In this document: positions 1-8,413 of the stretch, piece after piece
Numbering within the stretch: the first letter of the stretch is position 1
Layout: each line of letters starts with the position of its first letter
Notes under the pieces: generated by a model
Told to the model about the DNA's origin: nothing
What the model saw: only the letters and a program-made list of their open reading frames with translations
Databases searched by the model: none
Translations under genes and position numbers: made by a program
Assembly (NCBI GenBank): GCA_903871875.1
Contig: CAIQIR010000114.1
Location: 1 to 32,314, forward strand
Source of the DNA: an uncultured Schlesneria sp.
GTDB lineage: Bacteria > Planctomycetota > Planctomycetia > Planctomycetales > Planctomycetaceae
DNA length: 32,314 bases
Direction of reading: 5' to 3'

Positions 1-195
1 AGACCGAGACCCCAGTCCGTTCCTGATTTTACGCTCAACACGCTCGCCGAGAACGCCAGCCGTGAGCGAGCATGTGCGCAAATTGGAGATCGCGAAACCG
101 ACGCGCTGATCGAGAGGACTTGTGAGACATGCAGGCTAAGCGGCCCGCGCGACAACCTCCTACCACTACTTCGATCAAGGTCGATTCGATGCTGA
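1..195 (+). CDS. Possible C-terminal end of an upstream gene (partial)
   Basis: Frame 1 is open from the window edge to a TGA at 193-195, giving about 64 residues with no recognisable domain. It reads as charged and mostly helical in its first half. Its stop would overlap the preferred ATG of the next gene (189) by seven bases, an arrangement typical of coupled genes. A competing frame (2-109) is also open, and codon content does not decide between them. I do not recognise the product, and it could equally be non-coding sequence. Confidence 0.25.
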   Translation, partial: RPRPQSVPDFTLNTLAENASRERACAQIGDRETDALIERTCETCRLSGPRDNLLPLLRSRSIRC

Positions 196-680
196 TCGGA
201 ATCCTTTCGGACACGCATGATCAACTCGAACGGACGAATGCCGCCGTTCGGAAGTTGAAAGCGGAAGGGGCCGAGGTCTTGTTTCATTGCGGAGATCTGA
301 CTCAGCCCGAAATGGCGGTGACCTGTGCGGTGTTGCCCTGCTATTTCATTTTCGGTAACAACGATGTGTCGCAGGTCGCAGAAATCCGCGCCGCGATCGC
401 AAACGTCAGCAGTGGGGTCTGCCTGGAATGGAGTGGCGAAGTGGAACTGAGCGGCAAACGAATTGGCGTCGCACATGGGCACAATCTGAAAGATATTCGG
501 CGGCTAGTTGCCGCAGCACCTGACTATCTGTTTTCGGGACACACGCATGTCGCCGCCGATTGGCGGGAAGGACCGACCCGGCGCATCAATCCTGGTGCTG
601 TTCATCGCGCCAGTTCGTTCACGGTTGCCATGCTCGACCTCGACCATGACCAGCTTCGGTTTCTGGAGGTTCCCAGATAG
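189..680 (+). CDS. YfcE/MJ0936-like metallophosphoesterase
   Basis: This is a cytosolic calcineurin-like phosphoesterase of the small YfcE type (about 160 residues), which hydrolyses phosphodiesters with a two-metal centre. The metal-binding motifs appear in order: SDTHD at the N-terminus, HCGDL, GNND, then AHGHN and SGHTH towards the C-terminus. All expected Asp, Asn and His ligands are present, so the enzyme is probably active. An ATG at 129 would add a 20-residue Arg/Pro/Thr-rich extension. The ATG at 189 is preferred because it puts the first beta-strand (MLIGILSDTH) at the normal family position and has AAGG eight bases upstream. The natural substrate cannot be read from the sequence. 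The Nudix gene 57 bases downstream on the same strand suggests a shared transcript. Confidence 0.9.
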   Translation: MLIGILSDTHDQLERTNAAVRKLKAEGAEVLFHCGDLTQPEMAVTCAVLPCYFIFGNNDVSQVAEIRAAIANVSSGVCLEWSGEVELSGKRIGVAHGHNLKDIRRLVAAAPDYLFSGHTHVAADWREGPTRRINPGAVHRASSFTVAMLDLDHDQLRFLEVPR

Positions 681-737
681 GCCCACATCGGCCAAGACGC
701 TTGCACTCTTTGGGAAATCCGTGTCCAGGAAATCGTC

Positions 738-1136
738 ATGACAGCGCCGAAACGAATTGGAATTGCGATCGTCGAACATGCCGGACATTACCTTGTCGGC
801 ATCCGCGGACCGGGTATTCCTCTAGCGGGCTATGCCGAATTTCCCGGTGGAAAATGTCTTGCGGACGAGTCCGCCCTGGACTGCGCGGTGCGGGAATGCC
901 TGGAAGAGACCGGTCTGGTTGTGACGGCGGATCAGCTGCTCGAGCGGCGGGAGTTTGAATATCCTCATGGCCGAGTCGATCTGCACTTTGTGCTCTGCCG
1001 ACCCGCCCGTCCCACCGACGTCCAGGATCGACAGCTGGAATTCCATTGGGCCAGCGTCGACCAGCTAAAAACAATGACGTTTCCCGAAGCGAACGCCGGG
1101 ATCATCAAGCTACTGGCGGAACAATCGCAGGAATGA
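738..1136 (+). CDS. Nudix hydrolase, MutT-like
   Basis: This is a single-domain Nudix hydrolase of 132 residues, the usual length for the family. Such enzymes cleave nucleoside diphosphate-X substrates, and MutT members sanitise oxidised nucleotides. The Nudix box is complete at residues 38-60 (G38, E44, then RECLEETGL at 52-60), with the REx2EE glutamates that bind Mg. The only deviation is Cys at the first hydrophobic position. The start is supported by AGGAA six bases upstream of the ATG. The gene lies 57 bases after the phosphoesterase, so co-transcription is likely. MutT-like (8-oxo-dGTP) activity is a guess from size and overall look, and other nucleotide substrates are possible. Confidence 0.88.
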   Translation: MTAPKRIGIAIVEHAGHYLVGIRGPGIPLAGYAEFPGGKCLADESALDCAVRECLEETGLVVTADQLLERREFEYPHGRVDLHFVLCRPARPTDVQDRQLEFHWASVDQLKTMTFPEANAGIIKLLAEQSQE

Positions 1137-1304
1137 CCGGGTTCTCGGTTAAGATTCCTTGCCGGGGCGGGGTGGCTCTGCCAGAATCCCGCGAACCGAG
1201 TGATGTTGGATGTCACTGGGGAAATTGATTGGTTTTGAACTTCGTGAGTCGCAACTCCTCGCAGCGCCGCCGGCGAGCCGAAAACTCAGGATGAGAAAGT
1301 CAGG

Positions 1305-3743
1305 ATGTTGAGTATGGTTCGATATCGTTCGTTCGCCCTCGTCATGGTATTGAGCGGTTTATTGCTAAGTGGTTGCGCGAAGTCCGGCCCTGTCGCTCCG
1401 GCCAAGTCGGGAACGACGCCAACGGATTCGACCGCCAAAACTTCTGAATCCGGATCGTCGGGCTCGGCGACTGGCGAGTCCAAGGCGCGACCCGGTTATT
1501 GGGAGGATTATCCCGACGTTCCCAAGGTCGAAATCATGACCGAAGTCGATGGGATCAAGATTCCCCGCATGCCTCTCAGTAATCAGTCGCTGCAACTGAC
1601 TGGGCCCGTCCCCGCCGACGTCGGCAACGAAGAGGCTCTGAAAAAATCGACTACACCCGTGACGGGCGATACCCTGACGATCCGTTTCAACGCGGAACCG
1701 AAAGTGTTGAATACAATTACCGAGAACTCGGCCGTCATGCGATACATAATGCAGTATGTCAACCTGTATCTGTTTCGCCAGAACAATGAGACATTCGGTT
1801 TTGAACCTTGCATTGCGAAACATGAGATCGTCGAAGATTCGGTGAAGCTGTCGCCGGACTACCCCGGCCGCGAACGCCGCGTTGCGATCAACGATGGCGA
1901 TGCACAAACGACATTGGAATTAGACTACGTCGTACCACCTGCACAAGACGGCAAGCCGGCCCAAGGCCCTAAAGTTGCCCTCATCACGTCGGATAAGAAC
2001 GGTCATCCAGTCCCTCACGCATGGGTCGGGATCTACCCCGTCGGAAAGATTCCGGGTGCGTCCAACATCGGTTATCACCAGTGGAGCGACGACAAGGGCC
2101 AGTTGGAAGTGGGCGGATTCCCTACGGGGAAATATACGGTGAGAATCGGCGACGAAGTCTTCGGTGTGACAAAAACGCAAGAAGATGGTTCGCTCGTCGT
2201 GAAGCCTGCAACAGCCGAAAATCCGCTCCGCGAAGAGTTAACGCTCAAAGCAGGTGAATGGCAGGACATCCAGGCGAAGACCTATACGACATTTTATCTG
2301 CGAGATGATGTCAAATGGTCTGATGGCGCTCCGTTTACCACGAAGGATCTTGAATTTGCTTACGCCTTGCTCAACAACACAGACGTGGATGGAGATTCCA
2401 TCCGGACCTACTACAGCGATCTGGTGGAATGTACGGCATTGGGACCGTATGTCATTCGAATGCGCTATCGGCAGCAATATTTTCTTGCGTCGGACTTTTT
2501 GTACCAGTTTGCATTTCACACACCGCCGCTACATTTCTTCGAAGAAATTTTTCGATCGCAAGGTCGCGAGCTGACGCTCGATGCTCTGACACCGGAGCAA
2601 GAGGCCGCCAAGAAGCAAATCAGTGCGCGGGGACAAGAATTCGGCAAATTCTTCAATACGGACGAACGGTACAACAGTAAGCCGCTAGGCAATGGTCCTT
2701 ATATTGTCGACAAATGGGAACGTAAGGATCGCGTGGAGCTCGTTCGCAATCCTCACTATTGGGAGCCCTCCAAAGCGGGACATGTCGATCGGATCATCGT
2801 CAAGTTCATCCCGGATCAAGTAACCGCGTTCACCGCACTGAAAGCCGGAGAAATTGATTTTCTTTACGACATGTCGCCGGAGCAATACTTCGACGATTGG
2901 CAGACACTCGACAAGCAAACGCAGGACACCTATGTCAAATCCGCTTGGTTTGTACCGATGTTTCAATGGATCGGCTGGAATCAACTGGCACCGCAGTTGA
3001 AAGATCGACGGATCCGGTTGGCCCTCACGATGCTGTTCGACAGGCAAGAGTTCATCGACAAAAAACTCCACGGAGAGGCAATTGTTGTTTCCGGTACCGA
3101 ATACGTCTTTGGTATCGGCTACGACCGCAAAGTGGCACCGATTGCCTACGATCCCGACACGGCTCGTGAATTGCTGACGGACGCGGGTTGGATCGACACT
3201 GACAACGACGGAATCCTCGACCGCAACGGCGAGAAATTTCAGATCGTTCTGCGAATGGGAAAAGGCAAACCAATCAACGATCAAATCTGCGAGGTGATTC
3301 AGAAGAATTTCAAAAACGTGGGGATCGATCTGCAATTCCAGCCGATGGAATGGGCCTCGTTCGTCGAGAAATTGCGAGCCAAAGAATGTGATGCCGTTAT
3401 GCTGCGCTGGACGATGGGGCCGGAAAGCGATCCGTTCCAAATCTGGCACAGTTCAGAGGCCGCCCGAGAAAAGCGGGGCAGCAACGTGGTCTCGTTTCGC
3501 AGTCAGCAGGCCGATGAATTGATCGAATTGCTTCGAGTCACGCTCGATCCTGGTAAACGAAGTCGAATCCATCATTCGTTCCATCGTTTGATTGACCGCG
3601 AACAGCCCTACACTTTCATGTGGACGCCCAAGGAATTCGGAGCTTATCACAAACGTTTCCGGAACGTGAAATGGTACCGATTACGCCCGGGCTTCGACCT
3701 GACGGAATGGTATGTGCCAAAAGACGAACAGCTTCATAAGTGA
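1305..3743 (+). CDS. Family-5 (OppA/DppA-type) solute-binding lipoprotein with an inserted domain
   Basis: This is an extracytoplasmic binding protein of a peptide/nickel-type ABC importer. A signal peptide ends in a lipobox (LLSGC, Cys 24), followed by a Ser/Thr/Gly linker to about residue 65. SBP_bac_5 features include an N-lobe start near residue 120, YLRDDVKWSDGAPFT at about 331-345, NGPYIVDKW, and DTDNDGILDRNG in the C-lobe. At 812 residues it is far longer than the usual 500-600. The excess is a segment at about residues 180-325 whose sequence (short strands, PVPHAWVGIYP, GQLEVGGFPTGKYTVRIG) resembles carboxypeptidase-regulatory or Cna-B-like beta-sandwich domains. An in-frame ATG at 1314 has better Shine-Dalgarno spacing (AGG nine bases upstream), so the true start may be nine bases later. 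The permease gene follows after 39 bases. Confidence 0.9.
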   Translation: MLSMVRYRSFALVMVLSGLLLSGCAKSGPVAPAKSGTTPTDSTAKTSESGSSGSATGESKARPGYWEDYPDVPKVEIMTEVDGIKIPRMPLSNQSLQLTGPVPADVGNEEALKKSTTPVTGDTLTIRFNAEPKVLNTITENSAVMRYIMQYVNLYLFRQNNETFGFEPCIAKHEIVEDSVKLSPDYPGRERRVAINDGDAQTTLELDYVVPPAQDGKPAQGPKVALITSDKNGHPVPHAWVGIYPVGKIPGASNIGYHQWSDDKGQLEVGGFPTGKYTVRIGDEVFGVTKTQEDGSLVVKPATAENPLREELTLKAGEWQDIQAKTYTTFYLRDDVKWSDGAPFTTKDLEFAYALLNNTDVDGDSIRTYYSDLVECTALGPYVIRMRYRQQYFLASDFLYQFAFHTPPLHFFEEIFRSQGRELTLDALTPEQEAAKKQISARGQEFGKFFNTDERYNSKPLGNGPYIVDKWERKDRVELVRNPHYWEPSKAGHVDRIIVKFIPDQVTAFTALKAGEIDFLYDMSPEQYFDDWQTLDKQTQDTYVKSAWFVPMFQWIGWNQLAPQLKDRRIRLALTMLFDRQEFIDKKLHGEAIVVSGTEYVFGIGYDRKVAPIAYDPDTARELLTDAGWIDTDNDGILDRNGEKFQIVLRMGKGKPINDQICEVIQKNFKNVGIDLQFQPMEWASFVEKLRAKECDAVMLRWTMGPESDPFQIWHSSEAAREKRGSNVVSFRSQQADELIELLRVTLDPGKRSRIHHSFHRLIDREQPYTFMWTPKEFGAYHKRFRNVKWYRLRPGFDLTEWYVPKDEQLHK

Positions 3744-3782
3744 CTGTGATCAGCGGCAATTCCTAGGAATTCGAGCGACAAA

Positions 3783-4808
3783 TTGGCCACGTATCTCATC
3801 AAACGGTTGTTCCTGATGATTCCGACGTTGTTCGGGATTCTGGTCGTGTCGTTTCTGGTGATTCGACTCGCTCCGGGCGATCCCGCAGCGGAGAAGTTTG
3901 GCGGTGCAGGACAAGCGGCCTCCGGTGTAAATGCCAGCCGCGGTACAGAAGCCGCCGAAAAGCGATTTCGTCAACGCCACGGCTTTGATAAACCGTTGCC
4001 GACACAATTCGCGATGTATCTCAATCGCCTGGTCCACGGCGACATGATCTTCTTTCAATCCGAACAGCCCATCTGGAAGGAACTTTGGGCCGCTCTCAAA
4101 ATCACGATGTTATTGAATTTGATTGTGTTCACATTGATTTACGTTGCGGCAGTCCCTTTGGGGATCATCAGCGCCGCTTATCCGCGATCGACATTCGACC
4201 GCTTTTCGACGATGGCCCTGTTTATCATGTATAGCCTGCCGTCGTTTTGGGTGGCCGAATTGCTGCGGCAACTGGCGATGCAAAATTGGCTGTGGTCGAG
4301 CCTGGGATTTCAATCGCGTTGGCCCATCATGGGGCTGAAGTCGCAGAATTTCGATTCGCTGACATCGTTCGAGCAATTGTGTGACTATGCCCAGCATATT
4401 GTGTTGCCGGTGCTCTGCTTGACGTATGGCGGACTGGCCTACGTTAGCCGACAGATGAGAGCCGGAATGCTGGAAGTGATCCGGCAAGATTACATTCGCA
4501 CGGCCGAGGCCAAGGGCTGCAGCAAGGCTCGCGTCATCCTGGTTCATGCCCTGCGAAACAGCCTGTTTCCGATCATCACGCTGCTGGCCTCACTACTGCC
4601 GTTTCTGGTGGGCGGCAGCGTCATCATCGAAGTGATTTTCAATATTCATGGCATGGGGCTGTTGTCCTACGAAGGTGTGTTGCGGCGGGAATACGACCTG
4701 GTCATGACAACCCTGATGCTCTCGGCCGTATTGACGCTGATTGGGATTCTGGTGTCTGATGTCCTGTACGTGATCGTCAATCCCCGGGTCAGCTTTGAGG
4801 ACAAATAA
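3783..4808 (+). CDS. ABC transporter permease, DppB/OppB type
   Basis: This is an inner-membrane permease subunit of the binding-protein-dependent (BPD_transp_1) type. It has the classical DppB N-terminus, YLIKRLFLMIPTLFGI then RLAPGDPA, a long periplasmic loop, and about six membrane segments. The EAA loop that contacts the ATPase is at about residues 241-263 (EAKGCSKAR...HALRNSLFP). The C-terminus VNPRVSFEDK matches the usual family ending. At 341 residues it is of normal length. The start is TTG at 3783, since no in-frame ATG fits the conserved N-terminus. The gene stops in a TAATG overlap with the next ORF. It presumably partners with the preceding binding protein, but no OppC-type second permease or ATPase gene is in the window. 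Confidence 0.93.
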   Translation: MATYLIKRLFLMIPTLFGILVVSFLVIRLAPGDPAAEKFGGAGQAASGVNASRGTEAAEKRFRQRHGFDKPLPTQFAMYLNRLVHGDMIFFQSEQPIWKELWAALKITMLLNLIVFTLIYVAAVPLGIISAAYPRSTFDRFSTMALFIMYSLPSFWVAELLRQLAMQNWLWSSLGFQSRWPIMGLKSQNFDSLTSFEQLCDYAQHIVLPVLCLTYGGLAYVSRQMRAGMLEVIRQDYIRTAEAKGCSKARVILVHALRNSLFPIITLLASLLPFLVGGSVIIEVIFNIHGMGLLSYEGVLRREYDLVMTTLMLSAVLTLIGILVSDVLYVIVNPRVSFEDK

Positions 4809-5407
4809 TGGACGAAACGCCGTCCACCAACGTCTTGGAAGCCCCGTCCCATTCCCCGAGTTCCTCACCCTGGGCGTGGTGCGTTGCCAGCCTTGTCATC
4901 ACCACGGCTCTCAGCCTGGCTGCCGCTCATGCACCACCTCGCATTCGACTGATCGGCCTGTTTTCGGTCGCGTTCGGACTATTGATCGGATGGTTGCTGG
5001 CAGTCCTGGCAGAGAAGTTGGTCAGCCATCCGTCACGTCTGGTCATGAGTCTTGTCGCAGCGATCCTCACACTGGGCGGACTGATCGGCTGTGGCTGGGA
5101 AACATTTCGACTCGAACAATCGCGACTCGCCAAATCACCGAATGACGATCTGGCCCTGCGCTTGATGGAAGGGATGAAAGCCCAGGGAGGCGCCGGTGAC
5201 GCAACGCCGGCCAAACCTTCGACACTCACCGCGTTTCGCAGTCATCTATCACGCCGGCTGCGACAACTGGGTGACTGGCCCAGTCCCTGGCCCGAATTGT
5301 TCTGGCTGACCGAGTTGGCTGCGGGCGCCTCCGCGAGTGTTTGGGCGCTGCGTCGCTTTCATGGTGTCTCGAGCTCTTCAACCGATCGGACGACGGTGCA
5401 AGCATGA
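4808..5407 (+). CDS. Hypothetical integral membrane protein in the transporter-acpS operon
   Basis: This 199-residue protein has no domain I recognise. Hydrophobic stretches at about residues 22-42, 46-68 and 78-97, plus a weaker one near 160-182, suggest three or four membrane spans. A charged segment (residues 100-155) lies between the third and fourth. The ATG overlaps the permease stop (TAATG) and its own stop overlaps the acpS start (ATGA), so translation is almost certainly coupled to both. It occupies the place where an OppC-like permease would be expected, but it lacks the EAA loop and is too short. A role with the transporter is inference from position only. Confidence 0.75.
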   Translation: MDETPSTNVLEAPSHSPSSSPWAWCVASLVITTALSLAAAHAPPRIRLIGLFSVAFGLLIGWLLAVLAEKLVSHPSRLVMSLVAAILTLGGLIGCGWETFRLEQSRLAKSPNDDLALRLMEGMKAQGGAGDATPAKPSTLTAFRSHLSRRLRQLGDWPSPWPELFWLTELAAGASASVWALRRFHGVSSSSTDRTTVQA

Positions 5408-5811
5408 TCGTGGGACTGGGAACCGATATCGTCGAAGTCGAACGAATCGAAAAAATGATCGCCGATCACGGAGATCATTTTCTGGAACGGATCTTTACCC
5501 CGACCGAAATCGCGCATTGCCAGCCACGTCGTGAATCGACACCGCACTATGCCGGCCGATTCGCCGCCAAAGAGGCGGTGATGAAGGTCCTGGGAACCGG
5601 TTTCACCACGGAAGTCGGCTGGACCGAGATCGAAATCAAAGTCAAACCCAGCGGCCAACCCTACGTGGAACTGCATGGTTCCACACAAGCCGTCGCCGAT
5701 CGCCTGGGGATCACCGAAATCCTCGTCACGATCTCGCACACCAAAACCTACGCGACAGCGACGGCAATCGGAGTCAGAAACACGGCACCGGCGGGAACCG
5801 CACCGGCCTGA
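5404..5811 (+). CDS. acpS: Holo-[acyl-carrier-protein] synthase
   Basis: This cytosolic enzyme transfers 4'-phosphopantetheine from CoA to the conserved Ser of acyl carrier protein. The 135-residue product shows the AcpS hallmarks: GLGTDIVEVERIE at the N-terminus (Mg-binding Asp), then RFAAKEAVMKVLGTG (the FAAKEA signature with the catalytic region), and VTISHTKTYATATAIG at the C-terminus. The length is normal for bacterial AcpS. The ATG at 5404 is chosen because the conserved N-terminus starts right there and it forms an ATGA overlap with the preceding gene. Upstream in-frame codons would add an unconserved extension. Its place at the end of an ABC-transporter run is unusual. Confidence 0.96.
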   Translation: MIVGLGTDIVEVERIEKMIADHGDHFLERIFTPTEIAHCQPRRESTPHYAGRFAAKEAVMKVLGTGFTTEVGWTEIEIKVKPSGQPYVELHGSTQAVADRLGITEILVTISHTKTYATATAIGVRNTAPAGTAPA

Positions 5812-5823
5812 CCGGCTTCGGTT
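5796..5823. terminator. Candidate bidirectional terminator hairpin between acpS and the rlmI-like gene
   Basis: An imperfect inverted repeat (AACCG-ca-CCGG, five-base loop, CCGG-ctt-CGGTT) spans the acpS stop and ends one base before the stop of the convergent methyltransferase gene. The genes are only 12 bases apart. There is no strong U-tract, so terminator activity is uncertain. Confidence 0.35.
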
Positions 5824-7101
5824 TCAATCCAGGCGGACCCAGATCGTTTTCAGGTACTCGGTCTCGGGGCAGGTTGTTGAAATTGGATGATCGGGTGCCG
5901 CACCGCCCTTGGCGATGATCTGACCACGACGTCCCACTTCGGGAGCCGCACAAACGATCTTGGTGAACTCGGTCATGTCGAGCAGTCCGGAACAACTGCA
6001 AGTCAGCAGCACACCGCCGGGATTGACCAGTTGCATGGCCAGCCGGTTCAAGTCGAAATATTTGTGCCGTCCTTCTTCTGCTTCCAGGCGACTGCGAATC
6101 AATTTGGGTGGATCGAGGATCACGACATCGAATTTCTTCTTGTTGCGCAACATGTCACGCATGTACCCAAACACTTCCGCCTGCACGAAGTTGATTTTGA
6201 CCTGATTCAGATTCGCGTTTTCGCGAGCCAGCAACACCGTGTCTTCATCCAGTTCGACGCCGGTGACTTCCGCAGCTTGGCCCAGCCGTTTGGCCTGCAA
6301 CGCGAATCCACCGGTATAGCAGCACAGATCAAGGACCGTCTTCCCGCGACAAAATTGGGCCAGCTGTTTGCGATTGTCGCGCTGATCACAGTAGAAGCCC
6401 GTCTTGTGACCTCCGGCAAAATTGACGCGGAAGCGAGTGCCATGTTCCTGAATCGTGATCTTGGCGGGGACTTCCGCCGATCCGTAGGGGTCCGCCGAAA
6501 AGCCTTCATGGTCCTGAGACATGGGAGCAGCCCGCAGGACACCGTGCTTCGTGCCGGTCAATTGTTCCAGTTGGGCCATGATCGCCTCAGCCCGTTGGTA
6601 CATGCCGAGCGAGAAACACTCCGCGACCAGCACGTCACCAAACCGATCGACAACCAGACCGGGTAACCCGTCGGCTTCCGCATGGATTAACCGATACGCC
6701 TCGGTCACTTCGTCCAGTCGCAACGTTTCGCGGCGAAGCGAGACGGCTTCAGCCAATCGCTCGCTCCACCAGGCGTCATCGGGACGATGTTGACCCGTTC
6801 GCAGCACGCGGGCCGCGATTTCGGCTTCGGGATTGAACAGTCCATGCCCCAGCGTCTCGCCATTCGGTCCCACCAATTCCACCAGATCACCGGGCATCGC
6901 ATCGCGAGAGATCTGACCGAGCCGTTTGCGAAAGACAAATGGGTGCCACAGGGCACCACCCATCCGAACTTCCACTTGTGGCAGCGGTTCGTCGTCGGAC
7001 GGACAAAGCGGTCGTTGTTCGAGCAATTCCCGGCGGATCCGCGCGGGCTGGCGAGAGGTTTCGTAACGACGTGATGATGACGGATGAGGTTTGCGGTTCA
7101 T
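5824..7101 (-). CDS. rlmI: RlmI-like class I SAM-dependent rRNA (cytosine-C5) methyltransferase
   Basis: The product probably methylates a cytosine of 23S rRNA (C1962 in the E. coli RlmI reaction). A basic N-terminal tail leads into a PUA-like RNA-binding region (about residues 42-100), followed by the central EEHUD-like part with HAEADGLPGLVVDRFGD (140-156). The Rossmann methyltransferase domain has KTGFYCDQRDNR (233-244), SAM motif I DLCCYTGGFAL (258-268), LDPPK (329-333) and CSCSG (368-372) carrying the catalytic Cys. At 425 residues it is slightly longer than E. coli RlmI because of the tail. It is convergent with acpS and divergent from the enolase-superfamily gene. The family is clear, while the exact target base is inferred. 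Confidence 0.9.
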   Translation of the reverse strand: MNRKPHPSSSRRYETSRQPARIRRELLEQRPLCPSDDEPLPQVEVRMGGALWHPFVFRKRLGQISRDAMPGDLVELVGPNGETLGHGLFNPEAEIAARVLRTGQHRPDDAWWSERLAEAVSLRRETLRLDEVTEAYRLIHAEADGLPGLVVDRFGDVLVAECFSLGMYQRAEAIMAQLEQLTGTKHGVLRAAPMSQDHEGFSADPYGSAEVPAKITIQEHGTRFRVNFAGGHKTGFYCDQRDNRKQLAQFCRGKTVLDLCCYTGGFALQAKRLGQAAEVTGVELDEDTVLLARENANLNQVKINFVQAEVFGYMRDMLRNKKKFDVVILDPPKLIRSRLEAEEGRHKYFDLNRLAMQLVNPGGVLLTCSCSGLLDMTEFTKIVCAAPEVGRRGQIIAKGGAAPDHPISTTCPETEYLKTIWVRLD

Positions 7102-7137
7102 CGCACCATCCTAATGGACACGAGAACCACTCACAAC

Positions 7138-7160
7138 GTTTCACTTGAAGTGCGAAAAAC
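7138..7160. promoter_or_regulatory. Palindromic site in the divergent rlmI / cycloisomerase promoter region
   Basis: CACTTGAAGTG is a perfect palindrome around a central G, flanked by TTT and a near-matching GAAA, inside the 191-base divergent intergenic region. A TATATT hexamer lies at about 7174. This could be an operator for either gene. No cognate regulator gene is adjacent. Confidence 0.25.
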
Positions 7161-7292
7161 GCCCGCAAAATCGCTATATTCCCTGCGGTCGGGCCAGGTC
7201 TCTGGGTGTCACTCCAGGTCATAGGGCTCTGACTCGCCGGATCAATCTGGCCAGCCCCGTCCAACGACCGTCGAAAGCAGGAAAGATCTGTC

Positions 7293-8411
7293 ATGAAGAT
7301 CACCCGGATTGAAACGATTCCCGTTCGCATTCCACTCAAGCCGGAACGCCGCATGATTTCGGCACTCGGTCGTCATGACGTTTCAGACTTCCTGCTGGTT
7401 CGTGTCGAGACGGCTGACGGGCGTGAAGGCTGGGGCGAGGCGACGGTGACTCCGCGTTGGAGCGGCGAAACCTGCCGCGGTGCGCAGGCCCTGATTGACG
7501 ACGTTTTGACACCGGCAGTAATCGGTTGCCCGGCCGATGACATCCTCGAGCTGGACCGTCGTCTGGACGCATTTGCGGTCGGCAACTGGTTTGCGAAATC
7601 GGCCATCGAAATGGCCTGTTGGGACATTCAAGGCCGAGCCGCCGGCAAGCCCGTTTATGAATTACTGGGCGGAGCCTGTCGTCCGCTGACGATTCGCAGC
7701 CGTTTCTCGCTGGGCGCGTATGATCCGGCGCGAGCCCGACGACGGGCTGCCGAACTGGTGGCGGCGGGATTCACAACGATCAAGGTCAAAGTGGGAGTGA
7801 ATCCCGTTGAGGACGTCGAACGCGTCCGTATCGTTCGTGAAGTGATCGGCCCTGACATCGCCCTGACGATCGATGCCAATGGCGGCTGGGACGTCGAAAC
7901 GGCGATCCGTTGCATCCGAGAATTGGAAGTCTGCCAACTGACGCTGGTTGAGCAGCCGATTCCTCCGGGTGATTACACGGGACTTGCCCGAGTGAGAAGA
8001 GAAACGGGTGCAACGATTCTGGCGGATGAAAGCTGTTTCGACCTGGTGCATGCCCAGGAACTGATTCGCCACGCCTGTTGTGACGCCATCAGCCTGTATC
8101 CCGGCAAGAATGGCGGAATTCGCAAAGCGTGCGAGATTGCCACATTGGCGGGCGAGCACGGAATCGCCTGTTCCATCGGATCAAATCTGGAATGGGACAT
8201 CGGCACTGCCGCGATGGCTCACTTCATCGTCGCCATGCCGAACATGCATGTGGAACTTTATCCCGGCGATCTACTGGGCCCCGATTATCACGAGGTCTCG
8301 ATTGCCCGAAATCCGCTGGACATCCAGGGGCCATTCACCACGCTGACCGCGGCGCCCGGATTGGGAATCGAAGTCGATCGCGATGTCGTCGAGCGACACC
8401 GAATCGCCTGA
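7293..8411 (+). CDS. Enolase-superfamily enzyme, muconate cycloisomerase-type (MR/MLE)
   Basis: This is a TIM-barrel enzyme that abstracts an alpha-proton from a carboxylate substrate bound to Mg. The capping domain is at residues 1-120. The barrel carries the expected residues: KVK at 164-166 (Lys general base), Asp194 in DANGG, Glu220 in VEQP and Asp245 in ADES as metal ligands, and Lys272 in PGKNGG. Two opposed lysines are the signature of the MLE subgroup, which includes muconate cycloisomerase, o-succinylbenzoate synthase and dipeptide epimerases. The 372-residue length is normal. AGGAAAG seven bases upstream supports the ATG at 7293. No pathway genes lie nearby, so the substrate cannot be assigned. 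Confidence 0.9.
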   Translation: MKITRIETIPVRIPLKPERRMISALGRHDVSDFLLVRVETADGREGWGEATVTPRWSGETCRGAQALIDDVLTPAVIGCPADDILELDRRLDAFAVGNWFAKSAIEMACWDIQGRAAGKPVYELLGGACRPLTIRSRFSLGAYDPARARRRAAELVAAGFTTIKVKVGVNPVEDVERVRIVREVIGPDIALTIDANGGWDVETAIRCIRELEVCQLTLVEQPIPPGDYTGLARVRRETGATILADESCFDLVHAQELIRHACCDAISLYPGKNGGIRKACEIATLAGEHGIACSIGSNLEWDIGTAAMAHFIVAMPNMHVELYPGDLLGPDYHEVSIARNPLDIQGPFTTLTAAPGLGIEVDRDVVERHRIA

Positions 8412-8413
8412 CG

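Noticed and set aside
2685-3449. 254-codon minus frame inside the solute-binding protein gene
   Set aside because: Antisense to a clear SBP_bac_5 coding region, with no ribosome-binding site.
5887-6666. 259-codon plus frame inside the methyltransferase gene
   Set aside because: Antisense to well-conserved RlmI motifs.
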